Below, one piece after another: positions 29,347 to 41,626 of a DNA stretch of 64,000 bases. The translations under genes and the position numbers were made by a program. Position 1 is the stretch's first letter, and every line of letters starts with the position of its first letter. The DNA is from an uncultured Alteromonadaceae bacterium (GTDB taxonomy: Bacteria > Pseudomonadota > Gammaproteobacteria > Enterobacterales > Alteromonadaceae): positions 124,001 to 188,000 of the forward strand of contig CAJXMO010000001.1 of NCBI GenBank assembly GCA_913056495.1, given 5' to 3'. The notes under the pieces were generated by a model. The model did no database searches. It was not told the DNA's origin and saw only the letters and a program-made list of their open reading frames with translations.

Positions 29347-30639
29347 ATGAAAAAATTATCTAAAACCATATTGTTAACTGCTGTTTTATCGGCTTTATCA
29401 ACTGCGCCGTTAGTCTCTGCTGTTGCTGCTGATGAAGCGGCCAGCCAGAAAGAAACGGTAAAAGTACCGGCAATGCGCTCAAAAGTATATGAGCAACTTG
29501 CTCGTGCGCAAGGCTTGGCTGATGAAGGCAAAGCTCAAGAAGCCATTGAAGCTTTGGATAATGTAAACGACAAACGCAGTTCAATGAACAGCTATGAAAT
29601 TGCAATGATGCATAATTTCTATGCGTTTGTTTATTACAATATGGAAAATATGAGCAAAGCGATTGAAAACTTTGAGCGGGTGGTTGCTGAACAAGCAATA
29701 CCGGAAAGTTTACGATTAAGCACACTTTATAGTCTGTCCCAGCTGCATATGGCGGAAGGTAACTATGATAAATCGATAGACAAGCTGAAGCAGTGGTTTG
29801 CCAATGGCGGGGATGCTGAAAATGCGAATGCTCAGGTATTATTGGCTCAAGCTTATTATCAGCAAAAAGACTATAAAGCGGCTTTAAACCCTATTATTAA
29901 AGCCATAAAAATCGTTTCTGATGCCGGTGATGTACCAAAAGAAAACTGGTTTGTATTGCAGCGTGCGATTTATTATTCGATGAAAAAGCCTGAGCAGGTT
30001 GCAGATGTAACCGAAACTCTGGTGCGTTTATTTAATAAACCTGAATACTGGCTACAACTGGCGGGCATGTATGGTGAGCTAGGGTTAGAAGATAAACAGC
30101 TTGCGATGATGGAAATTGCTTATCAGCAGGGGTTTGTTAAATCACGTCAGGATATTTTAGCTTTATCTCAATTGTATGTTTACCATCAGGTGCCTATTAA
30201 AGGCGCTTTATTATTAGAGCAAGCGATAGAAGCCGGTAAGATTGAAAAAGACGTTAAAAACCTCAAGTTTTTAGCTCAGGCTTATACTTTGGCGCGTGAA
30301 GATGAAAAAGCTGTCCCTGTATTAGCTAAAGCGGCTGATTTATCTGATGACGGCAATTTGGATGCTCAACTGGGCCAAACCTATTTAAATTTAGAAAAAT
30401 GGGAGCAGGCCATCGCATCAACTCAAACAGCGCTTGAAAAAGGGGATTTAGACGATCCTGGAAAGGCTCAGCTAGTACTTGGAATGGCGTATTTTAATTT
30501 GAAGAAGTTTGACGCTTCACTCAAAGCGCTTGAGCTGGCCAGTGAACATTCAAGCTCTAAAGCTATGGCACAACAATGGAAAAAGTATGTGTCAAAAGAA
30601 AAAGAAAACGCAGAAGCTATGGCGGCAATATCAGCCTAA
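29347..30639 (+). CDS. Periplasmic TPR-repeat protein of the TonB operon
   Basis: 430 aa. Signal peptide ending LVSAVAADE, then helical tetratricopeptide repeats over most of the length (for example NFYAFVYYNMENMSKAIENF, LAQAYYQQKDYKAALNPI, LGQTYLNLEKWEQAIAS). Last gene of the Pho-boxed operon; TPR proteins in this slot are standard in DUF3450-ttpC clusters and are thought to contact TonB-side partners. Start taken at the ATG with GGTGAG upstream; an ATG four codons earlier overlaps the tonB stop. Confidence 0.88.
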   Translation: MKKLSKTILLTAVLSALSTAPLVSAVAADEAASQKETVKVPAMRSKVYEQLARAQGLADEGKAQEAIEALDNVNDKRSSMNSYEIAMMHNFYAFVYYNMENMSKAIENFERVVAEQAIPESLRLSTLYSLSQLHMAEGNYDKSIDKLKQWFANGGDAENANAQVLLAQAYYQQKDYKAALNPIIKAIKIVSDAGDVPKENWFVLQRAIYYSMKKPEQVADVTETLVRLFNKPEYWLQLAGMYGELGLEDKQLAMMEIAYQQGFVKSRQDILALSQLYVYHQVPIKGALLLEQAIEAGKIEKDVKNLKFLAQAYTLAREDEKAVPVLAKAADLSDDGNLDAQLGQTYLNLEKWEQAIASTQTALEKGDLDDPGKAQLVLGMAYFNLKKFDASLKALELASEHSSSKAMAQQWKKYVSKEKENAEAMAAISA

Positions 30640-30650
30640 CCTGAGTCTGC

Positions 30651-30785
30651 AATCGGTTCCCACGCAGAGCGTGGGAACCAGTATTTATATTTGTTTCTAA
30701 ACCAATCTTTTGTGACTCGCTGCCACGCGCTGCGTGGTATGCGTCAGTTCAGCTTTACTCATACTCAGCTCGCTCCCACGCTCAG
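30651..30785. repeat. REP-type palindromes, left flank of the RAYT gene
   Basis: Begins with the perfect palindrome arms GGTTCCCACGC / GCGTGGGAACC (30655-30679), then a second palindrome GCCACGCGCTGCGTGG near 30722-30737. The whole block of about 130 bp recurs beyond the transposase gene at 31472-31615. Further degenerate copies follow at about 30771-30796 and 30826-30843. Confidence 0.85.
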
Positions 30786-30915
30786 AGTGCTATGCGCCAG
30801 TTCAGTTTTACTCATACTCAGTTCGCACCCACGCTCAGCGTGGTAAACTCCAGCTGGATTAAACTCATCCCATCAACTATATTAATACGCTTTCTAGGGT
30901 GAAATTGAGGCATGC

Positions 30916-31449
30916 ATGGGACGCAGTCGTTATAAGATCACACAAGCATCTCAACCGCACTTTATAACTTTAACGGTTGTAAATTGGTTACCCGTATTTA
31001 CCCGGCCTGAAACGGTTAATATTATTTTTAATTCACTCAACTATTTAAGTAATGAGGGTTTAAGGATATATGCCTATGTGGTTTTAGAAAATCACATGCA
31101 TTTTATCTTACAGAGCAAACAATTAGATAAGAGTATAGCCAGATTTAAATCGTTCACTGCAAGAAAGTTAATTGACTATTTAGTTGAAAACCGAGCCTAC
31201 ACTTTAATCGAACAACTTGCTTATTATAAGAAAGCACATAAAAAAGACAGGGCATACCAGTTTTGGCAGGAAGGTGTACATCCTGAATTAAAATCCGGTG
31301 AAGATATGATGCGTCAGAAAATCGAATACATTCACTATAACCCGGTGAAGCGAGGTTATGTGGAAAAGCCTGAGCATTGGCGATATTCAAGTGCGCAGAA
31401 CTATGCCGGTCAGGCAGGGTTAATACAAGTTGATACTCACTGGAATTGA
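30916..31449 (+). CDS. REP-associated tyrosine transposase (RAYT, Y1 HUH family)
   Basis: 177 aa, single HUH-type nuclease domain. The HUH pair is HMHF in VVLENHMHFILQS (about residue 57-60). The catalytic tyrosine is probably in IEYIHYNPVKRGYVEKP, followed by the classical HWRYSSAQNY. RAYTs process single-stranded REP hairpins; the matching palindromes flank the gene on both sides. GAGG five bases before the ATG sets the start. Complete, so possibly active. Confidence 0.93.
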   Translation: MGRSRYKITQASQPHFITLTVVNWLPVFTRPETVNIIFNSLNYLSNEGLRIYAYVVLENHMHFILQSKQLDKSIARFKSFTARKLIDYLVENRAYTLIEQLAYYKKAHKKDRAYQFWQEGVHPELKSGEDMMRQKIEYIHYNPVKRGYVEKPEHWRYSSAQNYAGQAGLIQVDTHWN

Positions 31450-31471
31450 GTTGAAATTGCTATCGTATGAA

Positions 31472-31615
31472 ACAATCGGTTCCCACGCAGAGCGTGGGAA
31501 CCAGTATTTATCTTGTATCTTTGTTTCTAAACCAGTCTTTTTCGACTCGCTGCCACGCGCTGCGTGGTATGCGCCAGTTAGTTTTTACCCATACATAGCT
31601 CGCTCCCGCGTGCTG
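31472..31615. repeat. REP-type palindromes, right flank of the RAYT gene
   Basis: Direct repeat of the left block: the same GGTTCCCACGC / GCGTGGGAACC palindrome, the shared TTTGTTTCTAAACCA tract, and GCCACGCGCTGCGTGG. It carries a 9-10 base insertion and scattered substitutions compared with the left copy. Confidence 0.85.
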
Positions 31616-31640
31616 CGTAGAAGCTTATTGCAGCTTGACA

Positions 31641-34649
<3,009 letters not shown>

Positions 34650-34905
34650 GATAATTCCTTTATTGAGTGATTTTTTTGAAGATGAGGGAGTAACCCTGTA
34701 TTTTGTTTTTATTTTGTTAATCATATTATATTAAAATATTAATAGTGCAAATAGTGAGCGATTCTGCTCTTTAGATAACAGAAAGATAGAGATTCAATCT
34801 GTGTAACAGTTGGTTGTCAGTTTTAATTCATGGGTTATCCGGTAGGTTAAAATATTTGCTTGTGTTAAATTAACGCATTATTTTTTATAGATTTGAGAGT
34901 GGTTT

Positions 34906-36387
34906 ATGCAAGAGTCCGTGGTTTTTAATGTAGATATCGCATCCAGCTTATTACTCGCTTTATTTATTATTATCGCAATTGCTTTGGTATACCTGTATTT
35001 TGCTGATAAACGTCAGTACAAGCATGCGATTCGTCATAACTATCCGGTTATCGGACGATTACGTTATGTGTTAGAAAAGCAGGGAGAGTTTTTCAGACAA
35101 TACTTTTTTGCGATGGACAGAGAAGAGATGCCATTTAACCGGGCTGAGCGCAGCTGGGTGTATCGTGCGGCTAAAAACGTTGATCATACGATTGCATTCG
35201 GTTCGACTCGTAACCTGGATCCAGCCGGCACTATTTTGTTTATGAATTGTCCGTTCCCGACTCTGGATGAAGATGCCTTGCCGGTTGAGGCTTTAACCAT
35301 AGGACCTTATTGCAACATACCTTATCAAACCTCATCTATTTTTAATATTTCAGGGATGAGCTATGGCGCAATTTCAAAGCCAGCGGTCAGAGCACTTGCT
35401 AATGGCGCCAAAAAAGCCGGTTGTTGGATGAATACGGGTGAAGGAGGGTTAACGCCTTATCATTTAGAAAGCGGCGCAGATTTAGTTGTACAAATTGGTA
35501 CAGCAAAATATGGCGTTCGTAACGAACAAGGCTTACTCAGCGAAGAAAAACTCAAAAAAGCAGCCAGTCACGAGCAGGTAAAAATGTTCGAAATTAAAAT
35601 GAGTCAGGGTGCAAAACCAGGTAAAGGCGGTATTTTGCCCGGTGAAAAAGTGACAGCTGAAATTGCTGAAATTCGGGGCATTCCGGTTAGACAGGACTCA
35701 ATAAGCCCTAACGGTCATACCGACATCCGAAGTGTGGGGGATTTGCTGGATATGATAGAGCTGGTGCGTAAAGTGACCGGTAAGCCTGTTGGTTTTAAAG
35801 CTGTAATTGGTTCATATGAATGGATTGATGAATTGTGTCAGGAAGTAGAAAAGCGTGGCATTGAGAGTGCTCCTGACTTTATCACCATAGACAGTGCCGA
35901 TGGTGGCACGGGGGCTGCGCCTCAGCCACTGATGGATTATGTTGGTATGCCATTAAAAGAAAGTCTGCCGATTGTGGTTCATACGCTAAACCGCCATAAC
36001 TTGCGTGACCGGATTAAAATTATTGTTTCGGGTAAGTTGGTAACCCCGTCAAAAGTTGCCTGGGCAATTGCACTGGGCGCTGATTTTGTTACATCGGCAC
36101 GTGGGTATATGTTTGCATTAGGCTGTATACAATCATTGCAATGTAATAAAAATACCTGCCCAACCGGCATTGCGACTCAGAATAAAAAAAGACAAGCAGG
36201 TCTGGATGTAACCGATAAATCTGAACGAGTCGCCAATTATAATAAATTTATTAATTATGGTTTAGGCGTGTTGGCTCATTCTTGTGGCGTTAAAAATATT
36301 CGCCAGATTAATGCTAAGCATGTCAGGGTGGTGACTGAAAGTGGTTTGTCTGTTTCTTTAGATAAACTCTATCAACAGCATTATTAA
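34906..36387 (+). CDS. FMN-binding glutamate-synthase-like protein, membrane-anchored
   Basis: 493 aa. One N-terminal membrane helix (about 10-33, SSLLLALFIIIAIALVYLYF), then a domain like the FMN/Fe-S synthase domain of GltB: GMSYGAISKPAVRALANGAKKAG, GEGGLTPYH, SQGAKPGKGGILPGEKV, IDSADGGTGAAPQPLMDY and the Fe-S loop LQCNKNTCPTGIATQ. Lacks the amidotransferase domain of true glutamate synthase, so the reaction is unknown; it is usually labelled 'FMN-binding glutamate synthase family'. Single gene ending at a hairpin. Confidence 0.88.
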   Translation: MQESVVFNVDIASSLLLALFIIIAIALVYLYFADKRQYKHAIRHNYPVIGRLRYVLEKQGEFFRQYFFAMDREEMPFNRAERSWVYRAAKNVDHTIAFGSTRNLDPAGTILFMNCPFPTLDEDALPVEALTIGPYCNIPYQTSSIFNISGMSYGAISKPAVRALANGAKKAGCWMNTGEGGLTPYHLESGADLVVQIGTAKYGVRNEQGLLSEEKLKKAASHEQVKMFEIKMSQGAKPGKGGILPGEKVTAEIAEIRGIPVRQDSISPNGHTDIRSVGDLLDMIELVRKVTGKPVGFKAVIGSYEWIDELCQEVEKRGIESAPDFITIDSADGGTGAAPQPLMDYVGMPLKESLPIVVHTLNRHNLRDRIKIIVSGKLVTPSKVAWAIALGADFVTSARGYMFALGCIQSLQCNKNTCPTGIATQNKKRQAGLDVTDKSERVANYNKFINYGLGVLAHSCGVKNIRQINAKHVRVVTESGLSVSLDKLYQQHY

Positions 36388-36401
36388 TATCACACTAAAA
36401 A

Positions 36402-36430
36402 GGTCGTTAAAGCGATAGTATTTAACGACC
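36402..36430 (+). terminator. Hairpin after the glutamate-synthase-like gene
   Basis: Perfect 10-bp stem GGTCGTTAAA / TTTAACGACC with a 9-base loop; no immediate T-run, so a terminator is likely but not typical. 36431-36641 shows no gene. Confidence 0.55.
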
Positions 36431-36641
36431 AGCTTGTATACTTTTTTACTTTAAGTCTGAAATAAATCCTTATTTCGTCTACAATTATTAACTGCCGGGT
36501 CTGTTTATCTCTGATTGTTTTCACAACAGCTTGGAATTCAGTTCTTAAGCCATGATAAGGCTCACAGATAAATAGCCCCCTTAATGCGCTATAAAGTTCA
36601 AAGAACTTTCAATTCACTAAAAATAAAACGGGAGAAAACTT

Positions 36642-38270
36642 ATGCCGGATAATAAAGATCCAATGATCCCAGACGGCGAGGTCAATCCGATCGATACCGA
36701 CTATCAGGTTGGTCAAGATAATATTGTTGTTAACGTCGGACCATTTGGATTGGATATCCATAACAGGGTATTTGCGATTTCAGCACTGTCTATAATTGCA
36801 TTTGTTGTATTAACTATTGCTTTTCAAAAAGATGTTGAACCTGTTTTTTCATCGCTGCGAAATTGGCTTACGACTAATTTAGACTGGTTTTTCATTAGCG
36901 CCGCCAACATTTTTGTGGTGGTGTGCATTGCTTTAGTATTATCACCTTTAGGTAAGGTGCGTTTAGGCGGAACAGAAGCCAAACCCGATTATTCTTATCT
37001 TGGTTGGTTTTCAATGTTATTCGCAGCCGGCATGGGTATAGGACTCATGTTTTTTGGTGTATCAGAGCCATTATCGCATTTTAGCAGCTCTTTTGGTGGC
37101 ATTAGTATGGAAAATGGTGTGCGTACTGACTGGGCCCCCTTAGGTGCAGCGGGAGGAGACGCCGAAGCGGCTAAGAGATTAGGGATGGCTGCTACCATTT
37201 ATCACTGGGCTCTACACCCTTGGGCGATATATGCAATCATGGCTTTGGGTTTAGGTCTGTTCTCATTCAATAAAGGTTTACCGCTAACCTTGCGCTCTGT
37301 TTTTTACCCCGTTTTGGGTGAGCGTGTCTGGGGCTGGCCAGGGCATATTATTGATTTATTAGCTGTGCTGGCGACCTTGTTTGGTCTGGCAACTTCATTA
37401 GGTTATGGCGCGTCACAAGCTGCATCCGGTTTAAATTATTTATTTGATATTCCTAAAGGTACAAGCACTCAGATTATTCTCGTGATAGGGATAACCGCTA
37501 TTGCGTTATTCTCTGTGGTTGCAGGTCTTGATGCCGGGGTTAAAAAGCTTTCTGAAATTAATATGATGCTGGCGGTTGCTTTGCTTGCCTTTGTCATTAT
37601 TGTCGGACCTACATTAGTTATTTTGACTGGGTTTATTGATAATCTAGTCGCTTATATACAATATTTGCCAGCATTGTCTAACCCGGTTGCCCGGGAAGAT
37701 GCTAATTTTGCATCCGGCTGGAGCGCATTCTACTGGGCTTGGTGGATTTCCTGGAGTCCGTTTGTGGGGATGTTTATTGCTCGCGTATCACGCGGTCGCT
37801 CGGTGAGAGAATTTATTATTTCAGTTTTGCTGGTGCCTTCTATTGCTTGTGTATTTTGGATGAGTGTATTTGGTGGTACCGCAATCGAGCAATATGTAAC
37901 AGATGGTTACAGAGCCGTGGCTGACGCTGAGTTACCGCTGCAGTTATTTACTATGCTGGATGTATTGCCGCTCGCAGCGTTTACCTCCTTCATTGCGATT
38001 ATTCTGGTAATTGTCTTTTTTGTTACATCTTCCGATTCAGGCTCTTTGGTTATTGATGTAATTGCTGCCGGGGGTAAGGTCGACTCACCTACGCCTCAAC
38101 GTGTATTCTGGTGTACTTTTGAAGGTTTGGTGGCTATTTCATTAATTTTAGGCGGTGGTTTGGTTGCCTTGCAGGCGATGGCTGTATCAACCGGCTTGCC
38201 GTTTACTATCGTCTTGCTGATAGCGACTATTTCGATGTTGAAAGGCTTAATGTCTGAACCTAGGAGTTAA
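36642..38270 (+). CDS. BCCT family betaine/choline/carnitine-type transporter
   Basis: 542 aa, about twelve membrane helices. The BCCT signature FYWAWWISWSPFVGMFIARVSRGR is near residue 365-388, and the glycine-rich FAAGMGIGLMFFGVSEPL is near 127-146. Carries a quaternary ammonium compound or similar osmolyte across the inner membrane, driven by Na+ or H+; which one is not readable. GGGAGAAA precedes the ATG. Five bases before the DUF294 gene, so it is co-expressed with the regulator-like protein and the exonuclease. Confidence 0.93.
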   Translation: MPDNKDPMIPDGEVNPIDTDYQVGQDNIVVNVGPFGLDIHNRVFAISALSIIAFVVLTIAFQKDVEPVFSSLRNWLTTNLDWFFISAANIFVVVCIALVLSPLGKVRLGGTEAKPDYSYLGWFSMLFAAGMGIGLMFFGVSEPLSHFSSSFGGISMENGVRTDWAPLGAAGGDAEAAKRLGMAATIYHWALHPWAIYAIMALGLGLFSFNKGLPLTLRSVFYPVLGERVWGWPGHIIDLLAVLATLFGLATSLGYGASQAASGLNYLFDIPKGTSTQIILVIGITAIALFSVVAGLDAGVKKLSEINMMLAVALLAFVIIVGPTLVILTGFIDNLVAYIQYLPALSNPVAREDANFASGWSAFYWAWWISWSPFVGMFIARVSRGRSVREFIISVLLVPSIACVFWMSVFGGTAIEQYVTDGYRAVADAELPLQLFTMLDVLPLAAFTSFIAIILVIVFFVTSSDSGSLVIDVIAAGGKVDSPTPQRVFWCTFEGLVAISLILGGGLVALQAMAVSTGLPFTIVLLIATISMLKGLMSEPRS

Positions 38271-38275
38271 CCTGA

Positions 38276-40138
38276 ATGCTGTCAGCTGAAAAAATCGACC
38301 TGCTTAATTTTTTGCGCGAGCATCCGCCGTTTGATCAGCTGCCAGAAGATGCACTAGAAAAAGCGGCGTCCAACATAGACGTCGCTTATTTTAAAGCGGG
38401 TAGCCAAATTGTTGAGTTAGGCCAGCAATTAGACGCCTGGCATATTGTTCGAAGTGGTTCGGTTGAAGTATTCAGACGTAGTGGCGAGCTATACAATCGG
38501 TTAAGCGAAGGAGATTATTTTGGCGAGCTAAGTTTATTACAAAATCGTCCGAGCCGTTTTCCGGTTACCGCACTCGAAGATTGTCTGGTGTATTTATTGC
38601 CGCATGCAGTATTCAGCGAGTTTTTTGACCAATATGAAACCTTTTCTGATGTGGTTGAAGTTGAAGACAGAAGCCGGTTAAGAAATTCAGTTTCACAACG
38701 GGAAGATGCCAATCAGCTGATGACGGCCTCGGTTGAAGTACTTTTGAATCAGGCTGCGCAGTCATTACCAGATACAGTAACGGCGCATCAAGCCGCGATA
38801 AAAATGAGCGAAACCGCTGCAAGCTGTTTACTGATAACCGACATTCAAAGCCAAATTTGCGGCATAGTTACCGACACAGATTTAAGGGACAGGTTATTAA
38901 CGCCCGGTTTACCCTTAGATACGCCTGTCACTCAGATTATGTCCGACAAAGTATTTAGCGTGGCACATAATCAGCAGGTGTTTGAAGCTATGTTGCTGAT
39001 GCTGCGCCATAACGTTCATCATTTACCGGTTTTAAAACAGGATGCCGCAATTGGCATTATTACCTTACCGGATATTATTCGCTACGAAACTCAAAATAGT
39101 TTGTTTGTAGTCGGTAGTATTTTTAAGGCGCAAAGTGTAGATGATCTGGTTGCATTGAAAGCTGATGTTCGTTCCAGCTTTGTTCGCATGGTTCGTGAAG
39201 ATGCAAATTCACGAATGATTGGCGGCGCTATGGCGGTAATCGGGCGCAGCTATAAACAAAGGTTACTTGAGCTGGCTGAAGAAAAATTAGGCCCGCCACC
39301 GGTTGATTATTGTTTTGTTGCTATGGGCTCTATGGCCCGTGAAGAGCAGCTTATTGTGACCGATCAGGACAACGCGCTGATATTGTCAGATGATTATCAG
39401 GAAAACCTGCACTCAGATTATTTTGAGCAGTTAGCAAAATTTGTCTGTGATGGTCTTGATGCCTGCGGTTATGACTATTGTAAAGGCGGGATTATGGCAA
39501 CCAATCCCAAATGGCGTCAGCCACTGGATGTCTGGAAAAAGTACTTTAATCACTGGATTGATAAGCCTAAACCTGAATCTTTATTACATGCCAATATCTT
39601 TTTTGATTTGCAGCCGGTTTGGGGGAAAGCAGGCTATGTTAAACAGCTTAATCAGTTGATACGGTACAAAGCTAAGCAGAATACTCGGTTTTTAGCTTGC
39701 ATGGCACGCAATGCGCTGCTGCGTACTCCGCCGCTTGGATTTTTCCGGGAATTCGTTATGGAAAAAGATGGCAAGCATACAAATTCAATCAATATTAAAC
39801 GTCGGGGGACAGGTCCATTAGCTGATATTATTCGGGTTCATGCCTTAGCGGTTGGCTCTGAAACTCATAACTCTTTTGAACGGCTCGACGATATCATTAA
39901 AAGTAAAATTTTGCCAAATGGGCGCGGTGAAGATTTAAGAGATGCGCTTGAGCTCATTTCTATCGTCAGAATCAAATATCAAGCTTCGGATTTAGAGCAT
40001 GAAATCGAACCTGACAATAATATTGAACCGGAAGCCTTGTCTGACTTTGAGCGCAAAAATCTGAAAGATGCGTTTCAAATTGTCAGTGATGCGCAAAAAT
40101 TTCTGCGTTTTAAATATCAGCCAGGCAGAGCGAACTAA
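38276..40138 (+). CDS. cNMP-binding, CBS and DUF294 nucleotidyltransferase protein
   Basis: 620 aa. A cyclic-nucleotide-binding domain (about 15-125, with GDYFGELSLLQNRPSRF), a CBS pair (about 155-275), a GlnD-like nucleotidyltransferase with GSMAREEQLIVTDQDNAL (about 352-369), and a C-terminal DUF294 helical domain. This layout suggests a nucleotide-sensing signalling enzyme that modifies a target, perhaps the linked transporter; the target is unknown. Relatives usually lie beside acetate permease and a DnaQ-like exonuclease. Confidence 0.9.
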   Translation: MLSAEKIDLLNFLREHPPFDQLPEDALEKAASNIDVAYFKAGSQIVELGQQLDAWHIVRSGSVEVFRRSGELYNRLSEGDYFGELSLLQNRPSRFPVTALEDCLVYLLPHAVFSEFFDQYETFSDVVEVEDRSRLRNSVSQREDANQLMTASVEVLLNQAAQSLPDTVTAHQAAIKMSETAASCLLITDIQSQICGIVTDTDLRDRLLTPGLPLDTPVTQIMSDKVFSVAHNQQVFEAMLLMLRHNVHHLPVLKQDAAIGIITLPDIIRYETQNSLFVVGSIFKAQSVDDLVALKADVRSSFVRMVREDANSRMIGGAMAVIGRSYKQRLLELAEEKLGPPPVDYCFVAMGSMAREEQLIVTDQDNALILSDDYQENLHSDYFEQLAKFVCDGLDACGYDYCKGGIMATNPKWRQPLDVWKKYFNHWIDKPKPESLLHANIFFDLQPVWGKAGYVKQLNQLIRYKAKQNTRFLACMARNALLRTPPLGFFREFVMEKDGKHTNSINIKRRGTGPLADIIRVHALAVGSETHNSFERLDDIIKSKILPNGRGEDLRDALELISIVRIKYQASDLEHEIEPDNNIEPEALSDFERKNLKDAFQIVSDAQKFLRFKYQPGRAN

Positions 40139-40143
40139 TTGCA

Positions 40144-40872
40144 ATGTTTTATCTGGAAAAGAAAAAACTAAGCGAAAAAATAGATAACTGGCCTGAGTTT
40201 TATCAGGCGCAAGCCGAGCAGATTCAATACCCGGGTTTAAAAGCTTTTTATCAGGCTGGTACGCAATCCCCGGAAACTGAGCTTAATCAGGTTCAGTTTT
40301 TGGCCTTAGATTTGGAAACAACCGGATTGGACGCCAGCCGAAACTCAATCGTCAGTATTGGGCTGGTTCCGTTTACTATCAATCGTATTTATTTAAGCAA
40401 AGCTAAATACTGGGTGGTTAAACCCAGAAGTCAGCTAAGCGAAAATTCAATTGTGATTCATGGCATTACGCATTCTGAAATCGAAGATGCACAGGATTTA
40501 AGCTTAATATTAGATGATCTTCTGGCTGAAATGAGCGGTAAAGTGATTGTTGCGCATTGTGCTGCAATTGAGCGCTCATTTTTTAATACCGCTTTGTTAC
40601 ACCGGATACAAGAAGGTATCCGGTTTCCTGTGGTGGATACGATGAATATTGAAGCTCGAATCAGCCAGTATAAACCCCTTGGGTTCTGGGACAAAATCAT
40701 GGGGAAAGAAGCAGTTTCAATTAGGCTAGGGGACTCGAGAAATCGATATCATCTGCCTTATTACCGACCACATCATGCATTAACTGATGCGCTTGCTTGT
40801 GCTGAGCTGTTGCAGGCACAAATTGCCTATGCCTACACAGAATCGACCCAATTAGGTGAAATCTGGGAATAA
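40144..40872 (+). CDS. DnaQ-like 3'-5' exonuclease
   Basis: 242 aa. ExoI motif LALDLETTGLDASRNSIVSIG (about 50-70), HGIT, ExoII as AHCAAIERSFFNTAL with glutamate in place of the common aspartate, and ExoIII HHALTDALACAELL. Same family as polymerase III epsilon, but its partner here is the DUF294 gene (five bases upstream), not a polymerase. Third gene of the BCCT operon; role unknown. Confidence 0.9.
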   Translation: MFYLEKKKLSEKIDNWPEFYQAQAEQIQYPGLKAFYQAGTQSPETELNQVQFLALDLETTGLDASRNSIVSIGLVPFTINRIYLSKAKYWVVKPRSQLSENSIVIHGITHSEIEDAQDLSLILDDLLAEMSGKVIVAHCAAIERSFFNTALLHRIQEGIRFPVVDTMNIEARISQYKPLGFWDKIMGKEAVSIRLGDSRNRYHLPYYRPHHALTDALACAELLQAQIAYAYTESTQLGEIWE

Positions 40873-40923
40873 CTCGATTAGTATCAGGGACTCTGATAAT
40901 GATTGAATGGATTGACCGCTAAC

Positions 40924-41538
40924 ATGAAATATATTTTCCAATCTTTGCTTAAAGGGTTTGCTATTCTGCTGCCGGTAATTATTACCGTTATGCTTATTCA
41001 CTGGCTTTTATTGACGATAGAAACTGCGTTAAGTCCGATTTGGAAAGCCATGCTGGGGGAGGACTATTATTTTCAGGGGCTGGCGTTTATCAGCTTTTTA
41101 TTGCTCGCTGTCTTAATTGGATTCACTTCAAGGTGGTCCCTGCTAGAAGCTATCTGGCAATTACCCGGGCGGATTATGAATAAAATGCCGCTACTGAGAA
41201 ATTTATACGGCACGATTAATGACTTGTTTGACATGATGCAGGGCAAAGACTTTGCCGATGAATCTGTGGTTTTGGTCACTATGCCGGGCAGTCAGATGAA
41301 ACTCATTGGTATAGTGACTAAACGCAGTGACAGTGATTCAAATGGTAAAGACAAACTAAGCCGGGTATTACCGGATGATCATGTGTCTGTATTTTTACCT
41401 ATGGCCTATAACGTGGGTGGGTATATGATTATTGTGCCAAAAGATAATGTTGAATCTATCGATATCAAGCCGGCCGATGCGATTCAAATAGCGATCAGTG
41501 CAGGGTTAGGTAAGGGCCAGGGCAATAAACCAGAATAA
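40924..41538 (+). CDS. DUF502 family membrane protein
   Basis: 204 aa with two membrane helices (about 5-27 and 53-73), then a cytoplasmic part with WQLPGRIMNKMPLLRNLYGTINDLFDMM and VLVTMPGSQMKLIGIVT, the DUF502 hallmarks. Start at the ATG rather than the TTG seven codons earlier. About 50 bases after the exonuclease, same strand. Function unknown. Confidence 0.85.
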   Translation: MKYIFQSLLKGFAILLPVIITVMLIHWLLLTIETALSPIWKAMLGEDYYFQGLAFISFLLLAVLIGFTSRWSLLEAIWQLPGRIMNKMPLLRNLYGTINDLFDMMQGKDFADESVVLVTMPGSQMKLIGIVTKRSDSDSNGKDKLSRVLPDDHVSVFLPMAYNVGGYMIIVPKDNVESIDIKPADAIQIAISAGLGKGQGNKPE

Positions 41539-41626
41539 GGCCTCCTCGTTTGAAAATGACATCTGATGCTTTGTCTTTATTTTGAAACAAGCTTTATTTT
41601 TTCGCGTGTGTATAAACAACATTAAT

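Larger units (their letters stand above)
30651..31615 (+). mobile_element. REP/RAYT unit
   Basis: Transposase gene of the REP-associated class enclosed by two direct copies of a REP-palindrome block of about 130 bp. It sits between the Pho-regulated TonB operon and the convergent GH43 gene, disrupting neither. Confidence 0.8.
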
